From the NCBI GenBank assembly GCA_046497225.1, contig JAWOGA010000016.1:1-7068 (forward strand): a stretch of 7,068 bases of DNA. The letters run 5' to 3'. Positions within the stretch are counted from its first letter, which is position 1. Every line of letters begins with the position of its first letter. The translations under genes were made by a program, and so were the position numbers. Shown here piece by piece: positions 6,048-7,068 of this stretch. Under the pieces are notes generated by a model. That model was not told the origin of the DNA, made no database searches, and saw nothing but the letters and a program-made list of their open reading frames with translations. Origin of the DNA: JAXHLG01 sp046497225. Lineage in GTDB: Bacteria; Patescibacteriota; Minisyncoccia; Moranbacterales; DUUL01.

Positions 6048-6734
6048 ATGGAAAAAGAAATGACAAATTATTATCCGGAATATGAAGACTTCTTTCCAAA
6101 TGAGGGAATGCCGTTAATCGGCGATCCCTTCCCTCGGCTCAAAGTAAAAACCACTCATGGCGAGATGGAATTGCCGGAAGATTTTTCCGGAAAGTGGATG
6201 GTTTTATTTAGCCACCCGGGAGATTTTACTCCGGTTTGTACCACTGAATTTGTTTCTTTTGCCAGAAGAAACAAAGAATTTAAAGAATTAAACGCTGAAT
6301 TAATCGGTCTTTCTATTGACCAAGTATTTTCCCATATTAAATGGACCGAATGGATAAAAGAAAATCTCGGCACGGAAATTCCTTTTCCGATTATTGCGGA
6401 TGATAGAGGTCAAGTTGCTGAAATTTTGGGTATGATTCACCCCGGAAAAGGCAACAATACCGTCCGGGCAGTTTTTATCGTAGATCCGGAGAGTAAAGTT
6501 AGAGCTACCCTCTATTATCCCCAAGAGCTGGGCAGAAATATGGACGAGATTCTAAGGATGTTAAAGGGCATGCAAAAAGCCGATGAAGAAGGTGTAGCCA
6601 TCCCCGCCAATTGGCCAAAGAATGAACTAATAGAAGACAAAGTAATCATTCCTCCGGCAACAGACGAGGAGACAGCCGAAGAAAGAAGGGGTCAAAAAGA
6701 TTGCTATGATTGGTGGTTCTGTTATAAAAAATAA
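6048..6734 (+). CDS. Peroxiredoxin, Prx6-like archaeal-type thiol peroxidase
   Basis: This 228-aa cytoplasmic peroxiredoxin reduces hydrogen peroxide and organic hydroperoxides through a peroxidatic cysteine. The AhpC/TSA thioredoxin-fold core has FSHPGDFTPVCTTEF (54-68): H56, T61 and catalytic C64. R140 in NTVRAVFIVDP (137-147) is the likely catalytic arginine. The C-terminal 1-cysPrx extension includes PANWPKN (186-192). The tail CYDWWFC has C219 and C225, as in archaeal enzymes of the Aeropyrum/Pyrococcus type, where a C-terminal Cys acts as resolving residue. Length is typical of that group. The frame is open from ATG 5997, but those 17 residues are basic, hydrophobic and outside the family domain. 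I prefer ATG 6048; ATG 6060 is an alternative, and neither has a good ribosome binding site. The gene stands alone between two repeat arrays and is followed by a strong terminator. It has no evident link to glycan synthesis. Confidence 0.93.
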   Translation: MEKEMTNYYPEYEDFFPNEGMPLIGDPFPRLKVKTTHGEMELPEDFSGKWMVLFSHPGDFTPVCTTEFVSFARRNKEFKELNAELIGLSIDQVFSHIKWTEWIKENLGTEIPFPIIADDRGQVAEILGMIHPGKGNNTVRAVFIVDPESKVRATLYYPQELGRNMDEILRMLKGMQKADEEGVAIPANWPKNELIEDKVIIPPATDEETAEERRGQKDCYDWWFCYKK

Positions 6735-6765
6735 TTTCGGTTTAAATCGTTAATTTTAATCTATT

Positions 6766-6800
6766 TAAATACGACAAACGCCGTTTGTCGTATTTATTTT
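6766..6800 (+). terminator. Intrinsic terminator after the peroxiredoxin gene
   Basis: A perfect 14-bp stem (6766-6779 with 6783-6796, arms around ACGACAAAC and GTTTGTCGT) closes on a 3-nt loop (GCC, 6780-6782) and runs into TTTT (6797-6800), then a second T-run around 6804-6809. It lies 31 nt after the stop codon. The A-run before the stem would let it work weakly in the other direction as well. Confidence 0.85.
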
Positions 6801-6825
6801 GGCTTTTTAGGAGTGAAAGTGAGGA

Positions 6826-7068
6826 AAGTAATTAGTAATTGGGTCATTGTTAAATTTCAAATTTCAAATTTTGAATCAATTTTAATTGTTTGAATTTTAA
6901 ATTTGCTTACTTCTTACTTCTTACTTCTGTTTGTAATTTGTTTGTACCTTGTTTCTCGTATCCTTGTATCTTTCAAAATATCTTACATCTTGTAATTTGT
7001 TTCTTTCAAGGTATTTTGACTTTTGACTTTTGCATTTTGAATTTTCATTCCCTTGACTCTTGATTCTT
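6826..7068 (-). repeat. Heptamer array, inverted relative to 5730-5876
   Basis: No gene is visible in 6735-7068 apart from the terminator. On the minus strand the region is A-rich with a seven-base rhythm. Plus-strand units include AAATTTC twice plus a partial copy (6852-6871), TTACTTC three times (6907-6927) and TTTTGAC twice (7014-7027). Positions 7035-7068 are reverse-complementary to 5822-5855 at 31 of 34 bases, and 7013-7035 to 5749-5771 at 22 of 23. The array runs off the window end. Confidence 0.8.

Overview
The window looks like a piece of a small, AT-rich bacterial genome, most plausibly an uncultivated Candidate Phyla Radiation (Patescibacteria) organism. That placement is inferred from four things: AT-rich coding regions, genes mostly without Shine-Dalgarno sequences, low-complexity A-rich spacers, and a glycan locus next to a Prx6-like peroxiredoxin. 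No phylogenetic marker is present. The standard code fits: the polymerase gene ends on TGA, and nothing requires recoding.

Layout. (1) Positions 61-1203 encode a secreted coiled-coil protein of unknown function. It is GC-richer than the rest, has the only strong ribosome binding site in the window, and is bracketed by a near-perfect 14/15-nt inverted repeat. (2) A terminator follows and overlaps the 3' end of a convergent O-antigen ligase/polymerase-like membrane protein gene (1231-2595, minus). (3) A 64-bp divergent spacer with a self-complementary -10 box separates it from a rightward cluster: a GT4 glycosyltransferase (2660-3922, apparently leaderless), a small single-pass membrane protein (3931-4434), and a second GT4 glycosyltransferase (4522-5712). 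(4) A 335-bp spacer (5713-6047) carries A-rich heptamer repeats and a long hairpin. (5) A thiol peroxiredoxin (6048-6734) with its own terminator follows. (6) The last ~240 bp are gene-free and consist of the same class of repeats in the opposite orientation.

The two glycosyltransferases and the Wzy_C-type membrane protein together suggest assembly and polymerisation or ligation of a surface glycan (exopolysaccharide, lipid-linked glycan or glycoprotein). The role of the 167-aa membrane protein between the two transferases is unknown. The peroxiredoxin is probably an independent housekeeping antioxidant gene.

The most interesting signal is a degenerate DNA repeat with a seven-base period. 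It fills both spacers around the peroxiredoxin gene, in opposite orientations, and a purer 7-nt tandem run lies inside the second glycosyltransferase gene. There the run encodes a short peptide repeat, and gain or loss of one unit would immediately frameshift the gene. This could be a contingency (phase-variation) switch or an invasive repeat tolerated in a surface loop. Secondary points are the bracketing repeat and foreign look of the first gene, the leaderless/shared -10 arrangement, and a 10-6-10 palindrome ahead of the second glycosyltransferase.
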